From contig JAATGE010000171.1 of the NCBI GenBank assembly GCA_015654825.1, forward strand, positions 1 to 5,343: DNA of 5,343 bases, read 5' to 3'. Position numbers and translations under genes: made by a program. The notes below the pieces were generated by a model. It was not told where the DNA came from, ran no database searches, and saw only the letters and a list, made by a program, of their open reading frames with translations. Within the stretch, counting starts at the first letter, position 1; each line of letters opens with the position of its first letter. This DNA comes from Rhodospirillales bacterium (GTDB lineage: Bacteria; Pseudomonadota; Alphaproteobacteria; Acetobacterales; Acetobacteraceae). Positions 5,199 to 5,343 of this stretch are shown here, in pieces.

Positions 5199-5200
5199 GG

Positions 5201-5220
5201 CAAGGGGCTCCGCCCCCTTG
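5201..5220 (+). terminator. Hairpin CAAGGGG-CTCCGC-CCCCTTG just after the stress-protein gene
   Basis: A perfect 7-bp stem with a 6-nt loop, beginning 2 bases after the stop codon. It has the same architecture and core as the repeat at 2060-2079. Its position suggests 3'-end formation or transcript protection. The following bases (TGTCATTGATTGG) are not a U-run, so a strong intrinsic terminator is not assured. Confidence 0.5.
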
Positions 5221-5251
5221 TGTCATTGATTGGTGCAATAGTGAGTGCGTT

Positions 5252-5277
5252 GCGGGGCTGGAGGCCTCCAGCCCCGC
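5252..5277. repeat. Perfect 26-bp palindrome
   Basis: GCGGGGCTGGAGG (5252-5264) is followed at once by its exact reverse complement (5265-5277) with no spacer. It sits 53 bases after the stress-protein stop. In RNA it would give a very stable hairpin with a small loop, and on DNA it is a symmetrical site. No T-run follows on either side. It may be a bidirectional termination element, if the next gene to the right is convergent, or a dispersed palindromic repeat. Confidence 0.7.
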
Positions 5278-5343
5278 GATGCGATCGGCAGGCCGTAAGC
5301 CCACCGTCCTTAAATCGAGGTCCAGCGAGGCCCCGATCGCCGT

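Noticed and set aside
5278..5343. 3' end of a convergent minus-strand gene, with a stop TAA at 5312-5310
   Set aside because: Only about ten codons would be visible and they match nothing I know. The palindrome at 5252-5277 would suit a convergent gene end, but the evidence is too thin to call a feature.

Overview
This is a GC-rich window (roughly two thirds G+C or more by eye) whose gene content and spacing look like an alphaproteobacterial chromosome. The intergenic hairpins built on GGGGCTCCGCCCC and CCAGGGCAGAGCCCTGG remind me of the Acetobacteraceae/Rhodospirillales. That placement is an inference from style, not from a marker gene. I see no transposase, integrase, phage gene, CRISPR array or toxin-antitoxin pair. 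The window reads as mostly ordinary chromosome.

Left part (1-1953): a 5'-truncated MAPEG-family membrane protein on the + strand runs tail to tail into a minus-strand DNA methyltransferase of the TSPPY (probable N4-cytosine) type. The two coding regions overlap by 88 bases. Behind the methyltransferase, 85 bases upstream in its own direction, is a minus-strand gene for an uncharacterised outer-membrane-type lipoprotein with a proline-rich tail. No restriction endonuclease gene is visible, so the methyltransferase looks solitary as far as the window shows.

Middle (1954-4023): a 351-base gap carrying several hairpins and repeats separates the lipoprotein gene from a tight minus-strand cluster. 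The cluster reads, in transcription order, a secreted ankyrin-repeat protein, dihydroneopterin aldolase (folB), and a short-chain reductase. The reductase has the Asp-Tyr-Lys active site of pteridine reductase/FolM instead of the usual Ser-Tyr-Lys. The spacings are 7 nt and a 4-nt ATGA overlap, so the three are probably one operon. The FolB-FolM pair suggests work on reduced pterins (dihydroneopterin or dihydromonapterin, tetrahydromonapterin, folate). A promoter-like sequence with a TATAAG -10 lies just ahead of it.

Right part (4024-5343): a 350-base divergent intergenic region holds a 13-bp tandem repeat, a strong hairpin and a degenerate tRNA-like stretch on the minus strand. It is followed by a + strand gene for a two-domain universal stress protein. 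Downstream of that are a GGGGCTCCGCCCC hairpin and a perfect 26-bp palindrome, probably terminator elements. I did not find a convincing new multi-gene system. The items most worth a second look are the pterin operon with its ankyrin partner, the methyltransferase tail overprinted on the MAPEG gene, and the tRNA-like relic.
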